From Bog-1198 sp963727045 (GTDB lineage Bacteria; Pseudomonadota; Gammaproteobacteria; Steroidobacterales; Steroidobacteraceae): DNA of 64,000 bases. The translations under genes and the position numbers were made by a program. Positions 34,293 through 42,605 of the stretch are shown in pieces. The DNA lies in contig CAVSES010000002.1 of NCBI GenBank assembly GCA_963727045.1, positions 1,178,001-1,242,000 of the forward strand, written 5' to 3'. The first letter of the stretch is position 1. Every line of letters starts with the position of its first letter. Below the pieces are notes generated by a model, which had not been told where the DNA came from, did not search any database, and was given only the letters and a program-made list of their open reading frames with translations.

Positions 34293-35203
34293 GCACGCAC
34301 GAGCAGCGGGATGGCGCGGCGAATGATTTTGCCGCTTACACGCTCGATGTCCCGCGCGTGCGGCGCGGCTTCGATCGTGCTGCCGATACCTACGATTCCG
34401 CTGCCGTACTGCAGGCGGAGGTGCGCGACAGTCTCCTGGCACGCCTCGATTTGATGGCGTTGACGCCGCGGGTCGTCGTCGATGCCGGCGCCGGCACCGG
34501 TCACGCGTCCCGGGCGCTCCAGCGCCGCTACCCCAAGGCGCTGGTCATGGCGATCGACACCTCGCATTCCATGCTGCTCGCGGCGGGACCGCGGCGATCG
34601 TGGCTGCGCCGGTTCGTTCGTGTGTGCGCGGACGCCGAGCGCCTGCCTTTCGCGGACGGCGCGGTCGACCTGATCATGAGCAATCTCATGCTGCAGTGGT
34701 GTGATCCGGACCGGGCGTTCGCGGAGTTTCGCCGCGTGCTCGCGCCGCAGGGCCTCCTGACCTTTACCAGTCTGGGACCCGATACGCTGCGCGAATTGCG
34801 CAGCGCCTGGACGGCCGTGGACTCGCACACCCACGTCAATCAATTCATCGATATGCACGACGTCGGCGATGCGCTGGTGCGCGCCGGCTTTGCCTCGCCG
34901 GTGCTGGATGTGGAACGCTATACGCTGACCTATCTCGATGTACGGAGGGTCGCCGCCGATCTCAGGGCCACGGGATCCCGGAATTCCACGATGGGTCGGC
35001 CCCGAAATCTCATGGGACGCCGAAAATTCGCGGCGCTCGCTGCCGCGTACGAGGCATTCCGGAGCGACGGCCGCCTGCCTGCCACCTATGAAGTCGTCTA
35101 TGGCCACGCCTGGACGCCTGCCACTCCCCGGCGAGGCAGCCAGGACGGCACCTTTGTTTCGCTGGAGGACATCAAGCAACAATTGCGCTCGAGACGGCAG
35201 TAA
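34289..35203 (+). CDS. bioC: malonyl-ACP O-methyltransferase BioC
   Basis: SAM-dependent methyltransferase of 304 residues that masks malonyl-ACP as a methyl ester so that fatty acid synthesis can build the pimeloyl chain. Motifs are FDRAADTYDSAAVLQAEVR, the SAM loop VVVDAGAGTGHASRAL, VCADAERLPFADGAVDLIMSNLMLQW and the BioC-type LTFTSLGPDTLRELRSAW. The GTG start shares GTGA with bioB. Together they form a bioB-bioC operon. Confidence 0.92.
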   Translation: MSTHEQRDGAANDFAAYTLDVPRVRRGFDRAADTYDSAAVLQAEVRDSLLARLDLMALTPRVVVDAGAGTGHASRALQRRYPKALVMAIDTSHSMLLAAGPRRSWLRRFVRVCADAERLPFADGAVDLIMSNLMLQWCDPDRAFAEFRRVLAPQGLLTFTSLGPDTLRELRSAWTAVDSHTHVNQFIDMHDVGDALVRAGFASPVLDVERYTLTYLDVRRVAADLRATGSRNSTMGRPRNLMGRRKFAALAAAYEAFRSDGRLPATYEVVYGHAWTPATPRRGSQDGTFVSLEDIKQQLRSRRQ

Positions 35204-35205
35204 GC

Positions 35206-35226
35206 CCAAGGCGGGCCCCGCCTTGG
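35206..35226 (+). terminator. GC-rich hairpin just after bioC
   Basis: Ten-base arms CCAAGGCGGG / CCCGCCTTGG with one central base, three bases after the bioC stop. No T-run follows, so it may be a weak terminator or a 3'-end stabiliser. Confidence 0.45.
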
Positions 35227-35266
35227 TCGGTGCATGAAGGGCTCGCACTGAGTTATCCTTGAACGC

Positions 35267-35749
35267 ATGGAACAGCGCATCGACCTCGCGCCGAATTGTT
35301 CGATGAAACCCGCGGGAGCCATGCTCTTTTTCGCGTCTACATGCCTGTTTTCCCTGGGGTTTGCGTTATTCTTCGTGTTCCAGGGATTCTGGCCGGTGCT
35401 GCCGTTTTGGGCGCTCGAGATGCTGGCGCTCGGGGCGGCGCTGCAAGCCAGCATGCGGCGAGGAAAATACTCGCAAACGGTGGTGATCACCGAGTCGCAG
35501 ATCAGCCTTGTGACGCATTCGCGACATGGCGCGCAAAAACAAGAGTTTGCGCGGCATTGGGCGAAGGTTAGACTTCGCAGTCCGCCGAGGCGACACGGCT
35601 CGAGCAGGTTGACGATCGAGAGCCGCGGACGGGCATGCGAAGTGGGCAGCTTCCTCACCGAGGAAGATCGCTGCCGCTTGGCGGAGCGATTGCGTTACTT
35701 GGTGGGGGGCATGAATGAGTCGCCGCCCATTGAAACCGACAGAACTTAG
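35267..35749 (+). CDS. DUF2244 membrane protein
   Basis: 160 residues with two adjacent membrane segments (about 19-37 and 42-60) and a cytoplasmic C-terminal domain containing the DUF2244-like FARHWAKVRLRSPPRRHGSSRL and EVGSFLTEEDRCRLAERLR. Genes of this type often lie beside cytochrome oxidase genes, as here: 13 bases before ctaC. A role in oxidase biogenesis is inference from position only. Confidence 0.75.
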   Translation: MEQRIDLAPNCSMKPAGAMLFFASTCLFSLGFALFFVFQGFWPVLPFWALEMLALGAALQASMRRGKYSQTVVITESQISLVTHSRHGAQKQEFARHWAKVRLRSPPRRHGSSRLTIESRGRACEVGSFLTEEDRCRLAERLRYLVGGMNESPPIETDRT

Positions 35750-35762
35750 GGGATCCGTTTAG

Positions 35763-36719
35763 ATGAGCGTTACCAGAGGCGATGATGAGCGCAGTTTTCC
35801 ACGGTTTAGACTAGGGGCCCGAGCGCTCAGCCTGGCCGCCCTCGGGTTCGCTGCGAACGCCGGGGCCAATACGTCGAACGGCTACAACCTGCCCGCCGGC
35901 GTGACCGGATTGAGCCGGGATATCTACGCTCTGCACATGGAGGTCTTCTGGGTCTGCGTGGCGATCGCCGTCGTGGTGTTCGGCGTGATGATTTATGCGC
36001 TGTTGAAATTTCGCCGTTCCCAGGGCGCCATTCCCGACACCTCGTTGGTGCATAGCACCAAGGTGGAAATCATCTGGACCATCATTCCGGTGGTGATCCT
36101 GGTGGTCATGGCGATTCCGGCCGCGAAAGTCATTCTCATGATGGAGGACACGCGCAACTCCGAACTGTCCATCCGGGTGACGGCCTATCAGTGGAAATGG
36201 CAGTACCAATACATGGACGCGGGCGAGGGCGTCGGTTTCTTCTCGACGCTTGCGCGCGATTCGAATTTCGCGCGGCAGCTGCATTCAGGCATCGACCCGA
36301 ATACGGTGCCGAACTATCTCTTGGAGGTCGACAAGCCGTTGGTCATCCCGAGCGGTACGAAAGTGCGGCTTTTGCTGACCTCCCAGGACGTGATCCACGC
36401 GTGGTGGGTCCCCGATTTCGGCGCCAAGCGCTCCGCGATCCCAGGATTCGTCAATGAACTATGGTTCAGGGTGGACCCCGGCAAGGAAGGGGTCTATCGC
36501 GGTCAATGCGCCGCCCTGTGCGGCCGCGACCATGGCTTCATGCCCATCGTCGTGGACGTGCGAACTCCCGACGACTTCAAGAAATGGGTCGAGGAACAGA
36601 AAGCCGCATCGAAACAGGCGGCTCGGGGCGCACCTGCCGGCGAGCCGCTCGCACAGACCGGCGGCGCCGCACCGGCGGATGGCCGCCCCCCGCCCTCCGC
36701 GCAAGTTTTGTCGAACTAA
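35763..36719 (+). CDS. ctaC: cytochrome c oxidase subunit II
   Basis: 318 residues with a signal-like N-terminus and two membrane segments (HMEVFWVCVAIAVVVFGVMIY and IIWTIIPVVILVVMAIPA). The periplasmic cupredoxin has the CuA site: His in SQDVIHAWWVPDFG, then CAALCGRDHGFM (Cys-x3-Cys-x3-His-x2-Met), with the Glu-type ligand position in GQC. VTAYQWKWQYQY is the aromatic docking region for cytochrome c. No fused cytochrome domain is present. The C-terminus is Pro/Ala-rich. Confidence 0.96.
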   Translation: MSVTRGDDERSFPRFRLGARALSLAALGFAANAGANTSNGYNLPAGVTGLSRDIYALHMEVFWVCVAIAVVVFGVMIYALLKFRRSQGAIPDTSLVHSTKVEIIWTIIPVVILVVMAIPAAKVILMMEDTRNSELSIRVTAYQWKWQYQYMDAGEGVGFFSTLARDSNFARQLHSGIDPNTVPNYLLEVDKPLVIPSGTKVRLLLTSQDVIHAWWVPDFGAKRSAIPGFVNELWFRVDPGKEGVYRGQCAALCGRDHGFMPIVVDVRTPDDFKKWVEEQKAASKQAARGAPAGEPLAQTGGAAPADGRPPPSAQVLSN

Positions 36720-36762
36720 CGCTTAACGAGTACTGCACTTTACACAAGAGAGCTATTGCACC

Positions 36763-38358
36763 ATGGCCAATGCCCACACGAGCGACATCGCTCACCACGA
36801 CGACCATCACGACCAGCCGGCGACCGGCATCAAGCGCTGGCTGTTCGCGACGAACCACAAGGACATCGGCACGATGTACCTGGTGTTCAGCCTGATCATG
36901 TTCTTCATCGGCGGCGCGATGGCGATGGTCATCCGGGCGGAACTGTTCCAACCCGGCCTGCAGCTGGTCGATCCGGTGTTCTTCAACCAGCTGACGACGA
37001 ATCATGCGCTCATCATGATTTTCGGCGCCGTCATGCCCGCATTCGTCGGCCTTGCCAATTGGATGATTCCGATGCAGATCGGGGCGCCCGACATGGCTTT
37101 GCCGCGCATGAACAACTTCAGCTTCTGGATCCTGCCGTTCGCCTTCACCTTGCTGTTGTCCACCTTTTTCGTCCCCGGCGGCGCCGCGGCGGGAGGATGG
37201 ACGCTGTACCCGCCCCTGTCCCTGCAGACCGGCGACAGCTTCCCCATGCTGATCTTTGCCATTCACATGATGGGCGCCTCCTCGATCATGGGCGCGATCA
37301 ACGTGATCGTGACCATCATGAACATGCGCGCTCCCGGCATGAATTTGCTGAAGATGCCTCTGTTTGCGTGGTCCTGGCTGATTACCGCCTACCTCTTGAT
37401 CGCGGTGATGCCGGTACTCGCCGGCGCGGTGACCATGCTGCTGACAGATCATTTCTTCAAGACCAGCTTCTTCAACGCGGCGGGCGGCGGCGATCCCGTG
37501 ATGTTCGAACACATCTTCTGGTTCTTCGGGCATCCCGAGGTCTACATCATGATTCTGCCGGCCTTCGGAATCATTTCGGAAATCCTGCCCACGTTCTCGC
37601 GCAAACCCCTGTTCGGGGCGACCTCGATGATTTACGCCATCGCGTCCATCGCCTTCCTGTCGTTCATCGTCTGGGGCCACCACATGTTCGTCGATGGCAT
37701 GCCGCTGGCGGCGCAGCTCTTCTACATGATGTCGACCATGCTGATCGCGGTGCCGACGGGCGTGAAGGTGTTCAACTGGACGGCGACGATGTGGCGCGGA
37801 TCGTTGTCCTTCGAACCGCCCATGCTGTTTGCCATCGCGTTCCTGTTCCTGTTCTCCATCGGCGGATTTTCCGGCTTGATGCTCGCCATCGTCCCGGCGG
37901 ACTTCCAATACAATCAAACCTACTTCGTCGTCGCGCACTTTCATTATGTGCTGGTGCCGGGTGCCATATTCGGCATCATGGCCGGGGTGTACTACTGGCT
38001 GCCCAAGTGGACCGGCCATATGTACAGCATGACCCTGGCGAAGTGGCACTTCTGGCTCTCCGCGATTTTCGTCAACGTGCTGTTCTTCCCGCAGCATTTC
38101 CTGGGGTTGGCCGGGATGCCGCGGCGCATTCCCGACTACGCGGTGCAATTCACCGACTGGAACATGGTCTCCTCGATCGGCGGGTTCGCCTTCGGCCTGT
38201 CTCAGATCCTGTTCGCCATCGTGATCGTTCAGTCCGTGCGCGGCGGCAAGAAAGCGACCGCCGAGGTATGGGAGGGCACCCATCCGACCGGTCTCGAGTG
38301 GACGCTGCCGTCGCCCGCGCCGTATCACAGCTTCAGTACTGCTCCCGAGGTTCCATGA
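36763..38358 (+). CDS. ctaD: cytochrome c oxidase subunit I
   Basis: Catalytic heme-copper subunit, 531 residues, with about 12 membrane segments. Visible are LFATNHKDIGTMYL, TTNHALIMIFGAVMPAF (heme a His), WFFGHPEVYIMILPAFG (His-Pro-Glu-Val-Tyr: CuB His cross-linked to Tyr, with the K-channel), WGHHMFVDG (two CuB His) and AHFHYVLV (heme a3 and a His). These identify an A-type aa3 oxidase. It shares ATGA with the next small gene. Confidence 0.97.
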   Translation: MANAHTSDIAHHDDHHDQPATGIKRWLFATNHKDIGTMYLVFSLIMFFIGGAMAMVIRAELFQPGLQLVDPVFFNQLTTNHALIMIFGAVMPAFVGLANWMIPMQIGAPDMALPRMNNFSFWILPFAFTLLLSTFFVPGGAAAGGWTLYPPLSLQTGDSFPMLIFAIHMMGASSIMGAINVIVTIMNMRAPGMNLLKMPLFAWSWLITAYLLIAVMPVLAGAVTMLLTDHFFKTSFFNAAGGGDPVMFEHIFWFFGHPEVYIMILPAFGIISEILPTFSRKPLFGATSMIYAIASIAFLSFIVWGHHMFVDGMPLAAQLFYMMSTMLIAVPTGVKVFNWTATMWRGSLSFEPPMLFAIAFLFLFSIGGFSGLMLAIVPADFQYNQTYFVVAHFHYVLVPGAIFGIMAGVYYWLPKWTGHMYSMTLAKWHFWLSAIFVNVLFFPQHFLGLAGMPRRIPDYAVQFTDWNMVSSIGGFAFGLSQILFAIVIVQSVRGGKKATAEVWEGTHPTGLEWTLPSPAPYHSFSTAPEVP

Positions 38359-38492
38359 GCGCGGTCGGGACGGATCTCGCACGCTCCGAAGTCAAACGCC
38401 GCATCAGAAATGGCGCATTGACGCTGGCCGCCTTGGCGGTCGCGTTCTATGTCGGCTTCATCGTGCTGCTGGTGTTCCGCAGTCACCACTGA
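38355..38492 (+). CDS. small single-span membrane protein in the oxidase operon
   Basis: 45 residues: a charged N-terminus (MSAVGTDLARSEVKRRIRNG), one membrane helix (ALTLAALAVAFYVGFIVLLV) and FRSHH at the end. It starts in an ATGA overlap with ctaD and its TGA overlaps the ctaG ATG (TGATG), so it is translationally coupled to both sides. Small assembly proteins occupy this place in many oxidase operons. The function is unproven; the tight coupling argues that it is real. Confidence 0.75.
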   Translation: MSAVGTDLARSEVKRRIRNGALTLAALAVAFYVGFIVLLVFRSHH

Positions 38493-39043
38493 TGAACCCG
38501 GTCGACTCGAAAAAGCGCGCCAACGTCAGACTGGTCAGGGCGCTCCTGATCATGACCGCCGGCAGCTTCGCGTTCGGCTGGGCGCTGGTGCCGCTGTATG
38601 ACGTACTGTGCCGCGCGGCCGGCATCGGCAATGCCGAAGCCAAATCCGGCAAGGCGGTGGTTTCCGAGTCGGTCGATCCGAATCGGGAGGTGACGATCGA
38701 ATTCCTCGCCGCGCCCGCATCGGTGGGCAGCTTCGATTTTCGGCCGAAGGTGGCGTCCATGCGAATTCACCCCGGCAAGCTCTACGATGTGGATTTCTAC
38801 GCGAAGAATCTGACTGCGCAGGCCGCGACCGCTCAGGCGGTCCCCAGCATTTCACCGACCGGCACGGCGAAGTATTTCCATAAAACCGAGTGCTTTTGCT
38901 TCAGTCCGCAGAAATTTGCAGCGGAAGAAGGCAGAGACATGGCCGTGCGATTCATAGTGGACCCGCAGTTGCCGAAGTTCGTCGACAAGGTCACGCTCGC
39001 CTATACCATCTACGATACGACGCAATCGGCTACACGTCCCTAG
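38492..39043 (+). CDS. ctaG: cytochrome c oxidase copper assembly protein CtaG/Cox11
   Basis: 183 residues with one N-terminal membrane helix (LLIMTAGSFAFGWALVPLYDVLCRA) and a periplasmic Ig-like domain. The copper-binding ECFCF motif lies in HKTECFCFSPQKF. MAVRFIVDPQLP and VTLAYTIYD complete the family pattern. It delivers copper to the CuB site of subunit I, which is encoded just upstream. Confidence 0.94.
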   Translation: MNPVDSKKRANVRLVRALLIMTAGSFAFGWALVPLYDVLCRAAGIGNAEAKSGKAVVSESVDPNREVTIEFLAAPASVGSFDFRPKVASMRIHPGKLYDVDFYAKNLTAQAATAQAVPSISPTGTAKYFHKTECFCFSPQKFAAEEGRDMAVRFIVDPQLPKFVDKVTLAYTIYDTTQSATRP

Positions 39044-39090
39044 GCAAACGTTTTAAACTAAGTTTTCATTCACCGTTCAGAGATCGAATC

Positions 39091-39975
39091 ATGGCGCAAG
39101 CGCACGCGGATGCAGATAAATACTATATCCCCCACTCGAGTCCGTGGCCCATCTATGGATCCATAACGCTGTTCACCCTGATGTCGGGCGCCATCGCGAC
39201 CCTCGACGGCTGGCTTCCGGCATGGGCATTGGTTCCCGGTTTCACCATGCTGGCCCTCTTGTTCATCTTCTGGTTCCACACCGTCATCGGAGAGAATCAG
39301 AGGGGCATCTACAACATGGCGGTGGACCGATCGTTCCGCCTCGGGATGATGTGGTTCATCTTCTCCGAAGTGATGTTCTTCGCCGCATTCTTCGGCGCGC
39401 TGTTTTATGCGCGAAACTTTGCCGTTCCGTGGCTTTCGGGCGACGGCGTCAAGATCTTCACCAAGCTTTTGCTTTGGAACAACTACGACGGGGTGTGGCC
39501 TACCAATGGTCCCGCCACCGTGGGTCCGCGGGCGAACGGTACCTTCGAAACCATTCCAGCGATGGGCCTGCCGGCAATCAATACTGCCATCCTGCTGTCG
39601 AGCAGCGTGACGGTCACGATCGCTCATCATGCCCTGATCACGGGGCATCGGACGCGCCTGAAGATTTTCCTGGCGGCGACGTTTCTGCTGGGCTTCACCT
39701 TCGTCGGCTTGCAGGCGACGGAATACCACGAGGCCTATACCGAACTCGGGCTGCAGCTCGGCACCGGCATCTATGGCTCGACGTTCTTCATGCTCACCGG
39801 GTTTCACGGTTTGCATGTCACGGTGGGCGCCATCATGCTGACGGTGATCTGGTTCCGGGTGATGAACGGCCACTTCACTCCGCAGCGTCATTTCGGCTTC
39901 GAAGCCGTCGCGTGGTACTGGCACTTCGTTGACGTGGTATGGCTCGGCCTGTTTACCTTCGTCTACTGGCTGTAG
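39091..39975 (+). CDS. ctaE: cytochrome c oxidase subunit III
   Basis: 294 residues, seven predicted membrane segments. The start is the ATG at 39091 (MAQAHADADKYYIPHSSPWPIYGS). FSEVMFFAAFFGALFYAR, LLLWNNYDGVWPTNGP and FHGLHVTVGAIML with AWYWHFVDVVWLGLFTFVY are subunit III signatures. The Glu of SEVMFF is the conserved carboxylate. A longer frame into ctaG is a shadow. Its 3' end overlaps the opposing DUF2909 gene by 13 bases. Confidence 0.95.
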   Translation: MAQAHADADKYYIPHSSPWPIYGSITLFTLMSGAIATLDGWLPAWALVPGFTMLALLFIFWFHTVIGENQRGIYNMAVDRSFRLGMMWFIFSEVMFFAAFFGALFYARNFAVPWLSGDGVKIFTKLLLWNNYDGVWPTNGPATVGPRANGTFETIPAMGLPAINTAILLSSSVTVTIAHHALITGHRTRLKIFLAATFLLGFTFVGLQATEYHEAYTELGLQLGTGIYGSTFFMLTGFHGLHVTVGAIMLTVIWFRVMNGHFTPQRHFGFEAVAWYWHFVDVVWLGLFTFVYWL

Positions 39976-40196
39976 CCCGGCACCATTCGCGGCGGATTGA
40001 TCCAGCCGCTGTAGAAGGCGACGATCAGCAGCACGAACAGCGCCACTGACAGGGCGATGCGCCAGGCCAATGCCTTGACCATCTTGGCTCCGTCTTCCGG
40101 CCTGCTGCTCGTCAAGTGGAACAGAGCCTTCGCCAGACTGATCAGGATCAGCACCAGCATCGCCACGACGAGATATTTGAATGCCACGGCCACCAT
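39963..40196 (-). CDS. DUF2909 twin-transmembrane protein
   Basis: 77 residues with two membrane helices (FKYLVVAMLVLILISLAKALF and IALSVALFVLLIVAFYSG) separated by a polar loop (HLTSSRPEDGAKMVKAL). This is the DUF2909 pattern, whose genes often sit between coxC and surf1 on the opposite strand. A role in oxidase biogenesis is inferred from position. Confidence 0.8.
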   Translation of the reverse strand: MVAVAFKYLVVAMLVLILISLAKALFHLTSSRPEDGAKMVKALAWRIALSVALFVLLIVAFYSGWINPPRMVPGYSQ

Positions 40197-40226
40197 CGAT
40201 TATTTGCAGCGGGCGGGCAGTATATC

Positions 40227-40973
40227 GTGCCAATTAAGATCGGTTCCCGCATCTTCGCGCCGCGGGTGTTCACGACGCTGCTCGCCATCGTTTTGGTCGC
40301 CTTGCTGATATCGCTCGGCCGCTGGCAACTGCGGCGCGCCGATGAAAAGCGCGCGTTGTTCGATTCCTTCGCCGCGGGAACGGATGCCACGCAGCCGATC
40401 GTTCTCGGGACGCCCCCTGTGCGGCGCTACCGGCACATCGAAGCCAGCGGACGCTACGATCAAGCCAGGCAGGTATTGATCGACAACATGGTCAACGCCG
40501 AGCGTGCCGGCTACTTCGTGATCACGCCCTTTGCGCTGACCGGCGGGGGCTGGGTGCTGGTGAACCGCGGCTGGGTGCCCCTCGGGCAGAGCCGCGCCGA
40601 GCGGCCCGTGATTCCGGTGGCCGGCGACATGCGCGTCATACACGGCCGCGCCGACAACATGCCGAGTCCGGGCATTCAAATGGGCACCAAGGCGCCGCTG
40701 GCGCCGCCCTTTCCTGTGGTCGCCGCCTTTCCAAGCCGCGGCGATGTGGCGCAGCTCCTGGGAGAATCCTCCTGGACGACGGCGGCCGATTTGGTGCTGC
40801 TCGACCCTGGAGAGCGGGATGGATACGTGCGCAATTGGTCGGCGCCCGGCTTCCCACCCATGCGCCACATCGCCTATGCCGTGCAATGGTTTGCCCTTGC
40901 CCTCACCTTGGCGGTCATCTACGTCGTCACCAACTTGCGGCGAGCCCATCCGCCCGGCACGGGTGCCCCATGA
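40227..40973 (+). CDS. SURF1 family cytochrome oxidase biogenesis protein
   Basis: 248 residues from the GTG at 40227. One membrane helix at each end (FTTLLAIVLVALLISLGRWQL and IAYAVQWFALALTLAVIYVV) flanks a periplasmic domain with RRYRHIEASGRYD, GYFVITPFAL and WVLVNRGWVPLGQ, the SURF1 signatures. SURF1 helps insert heme a into subunit I. It overlaps the SCO-like gene by ATGA. Confidence 0.92.
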   Translation: MPIKIGSRIFAPRVFTTLLAIVLVALLISLGRWQLRRADEKRALFDSFAAGTDATQPIVLGTPPVRRYRHIEASGRYDQARQVLIDNMVNAERAGYFVITPFALTGGGWVLVNRGWVPLGQSRAERPVIPVAGDMRVIHGRADNMPSPGIQMGTKAPLAPPFPVVAAFPSRGDVAQLLGESSWTTAADLVLLDPGERDGYVRNWSAPGFPPMRHIAYAVQWFALALTLAVIYVVTNLRRAHPPGTGAP

Positions 40974-41578
40974 CCAGCCCAAGCGCCCAGGATCGCCGTC
41001 AGCGGCGCATGTTGATCGGCTTGGCGCTGATGTTTTTTGCCCCGCTGGCGCTTGCCTTCTATTTATATTACGGCCACGTGACCTGGCGCCCGGGCGGACA
41101 CGTCAATTCGGGCGCCTTGGTCGAGCCGGCGCGGCCCCTGCCGGCGCTTGCCCTGCCGCTCCTCGACTCCGGAAACACGGCTCCGACTTTCTTGAAGGGA
41201 AAATGGACGCTGCTCTACGCGGGATCGGGTCCCTGCTCGGAAGCGTGCCGCGTCCGGCTGTATCAGACGCGGCAGGTGCGGTTGGCGTTGGATCGCGACA
41301 TGACGCGCGTGCAGCGCGTATTCATCGCCGCCGCCGGTTGCTGCGATGCGGGTTTTTTGCATGAACAGCATCCGGACCTGATTACGGTTCGCGCGGACGC
41401 GCAAGCCGCTCCTCTGCTTGCACTCTTGCCGGGACGCGACGCGGACGCGCCCCGCACCGAGCCCGTATACCTCATCGACCCGCTGGGCAATCTCATGATG
41501 GTCTATTCCGGCGACATGAAGCCGAAGGGCATGCTCGAAGACTTGAAGCGCCTTCTGCGGCTGTCCTCGATCGGCTAG
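40970..41578 (+). CDS. SCO1/SenC-like membrane-anchored thioredoxin-fold protein
   Basis: 202 residues with an N-terminal membrane anchor (MLIGLALMFFAPLALAFYLYY) and a thioredoxin-like domain, including WTLLYAGSGPCSEACRVRLYQ, where CSEAC occupies the copper-binding CxxxC position of SCO proteins. The usual distal copper His is not obvious in the TEPVYLIDPLGNLMMVY strand. It may act on CuA assembly or as a thiol reductase. The start shares ATGA with the SURF1 gene. Confidence 0.75.
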   Translation: MTSPSAQDRRQRRMLIGLALMFFAPLALAFYLYYGHVTWRPGGHVNSGALVEPARPLPALALPLLDSGNTAPTFLKGKWTLLYAGSGPCSEACRVRLYQTRQVRLALDRDMTRVQRVFIAAAGCCDAGFLHEQHPDLITVRADAQAAPLLALLPGRDADAPRTEPVYLIDPLGNLMMVYSGDMKPKGMLEDLKRLLRLSSIG

Positions 41579-41582
41579 CGCA

Positions 41583-42605
41583 ATGGACCCGCAACGGCGT
41601 TTATTCTGGTTCAGACGTTTGGCCCTGGCGGGCGCCTTGCTCGCCGCGGCTGTCGTCGTGCTCGGTGCATGGGTACGGCTCACCGATGCCGGCCTGGGCT
41701 GCCCGGATTGGCCGGGCTGCTACGGACATCTGTATCCCAATGGCGGAGGCGTCGCGCCACGCTCGGGCGATCACTTCGCCAAGGCAGTCCACGAAATGGT
41801 TCACCGGTATTTCGCGACCACACTGGGGGCGGTCATCGGGGTCCTACTCATCTGGGCGGTGCGCGCACGCCGCGATCCCGGCCAACCCCTGATGCCTGCC
41901 GCATTGTTGTTTCTCATCGTCTGCGTGCAGGGAGCATTGGGCGCCTTGACCGTCACTCTGCTGCTCAAACCGCTCATCGTCACGGCACATCTCTTGGGTG
42001 GTCTCACCACCTTGGCGCTGTTGTGGTGGCTGTCGCGGGAGCCCGAGGAACGGAACCCGACCCTCCGGGAGGTCGGACTGCGGAAATTCGCCTGGGTGGG
42101 GCTTGCCGCATTGATCATGCAGGTTGCTCTCGGCGGCTGGACCAGCACCAACTATGCCGCAGTCGCCTGCCCGGACTTGCCGACATGCCAACATTCATGG
42201 TGGCCGCGCATGGACTTTCGCGACGCTTTCGTGTTGTGGCGCGGAATCGGGATCGATTACGAAGGCGGCGTTCTGGCGAATCCGGCTCGTGTGGCCATTC
42301 ACTTCACGCATCGCCTTGGCGCGCTCCTGGCGGGAGCGATCTTGATCACCCTGGGAATCCTCGCCGCCGCAAGTCCCGCGAACCCACGTCTGGCGGCGGC
42401 GGGGCGTCTCTTGGTGCTCGCGGTTGTGGTGCAGATTTCCCTCGGCACGGCGACCGTGAACTGGGGCGTCCCTCTGGCACTGGCCACGCTGCACAATGCA
42501 GGCGCCGCGTTTCTCGTGATCAGCATGGCCACACTCCTGCGCGCCCTTTGGCCGGCCGCGGCAATCAGCATGGTACCCTTGCATCGTGGCCACCCTTCCC
42601 GATAA
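41583..42605 (+). CDS. ctaA: heme A synthase (CtaA/Cox15)
   Basis: 340 residues with eight hydrophobic segments. Sequence landmarks are WVRLTDAGLGCPDWPGCYGHL, a conserved heme His in AVHEMVHRYFAT, ALGGWTSTNYAAVACPDLPTCQ (paired Cys), FTHRLGALLAGA and TLHNAGAAFL. It converts heme O to heme A for the aa3 oxidase. Its last 20 bases overlap ctaB in a different frame. Confidence 0.94.
   Translation: MDPQRRLFWFRRLALAGALLAAAVVVLGAWVRLTDAGLGCPDWPGCYGHLYPNGGGVAPRSGDHFAKAVHEMVHRYFATTLGAVIGVLLIWAVRARRDPGQPLMPAALLFLIVCVQGALGALTVTLLLKPLIVTAHLLGGLTTLALLWWLSREPEERNPTLREVGLRKFAWVGLAALIMQVALGGWTSTNYAAVACPDLPTCQHSWWPRMDFRDAFVLWRGIGIDYEGGVLANPARVAIHFTHRLGALLAGAILITLGILAAASPANPRLAAAGRLLVLAVVVQISLGTATVNWGVPLALATLHNAGAAFLVISMATLLRALWPAAAISMVPLHRGHPSR

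Noticed and set aside
36577..38382. A 601-codon open frame on the minus strand with His-rich composition
   Set aside because: It is antisense to the cytochrome oxidase subunit I gene, and its His/Arg/Asp-rich composition is a product of reading that gene backwards.
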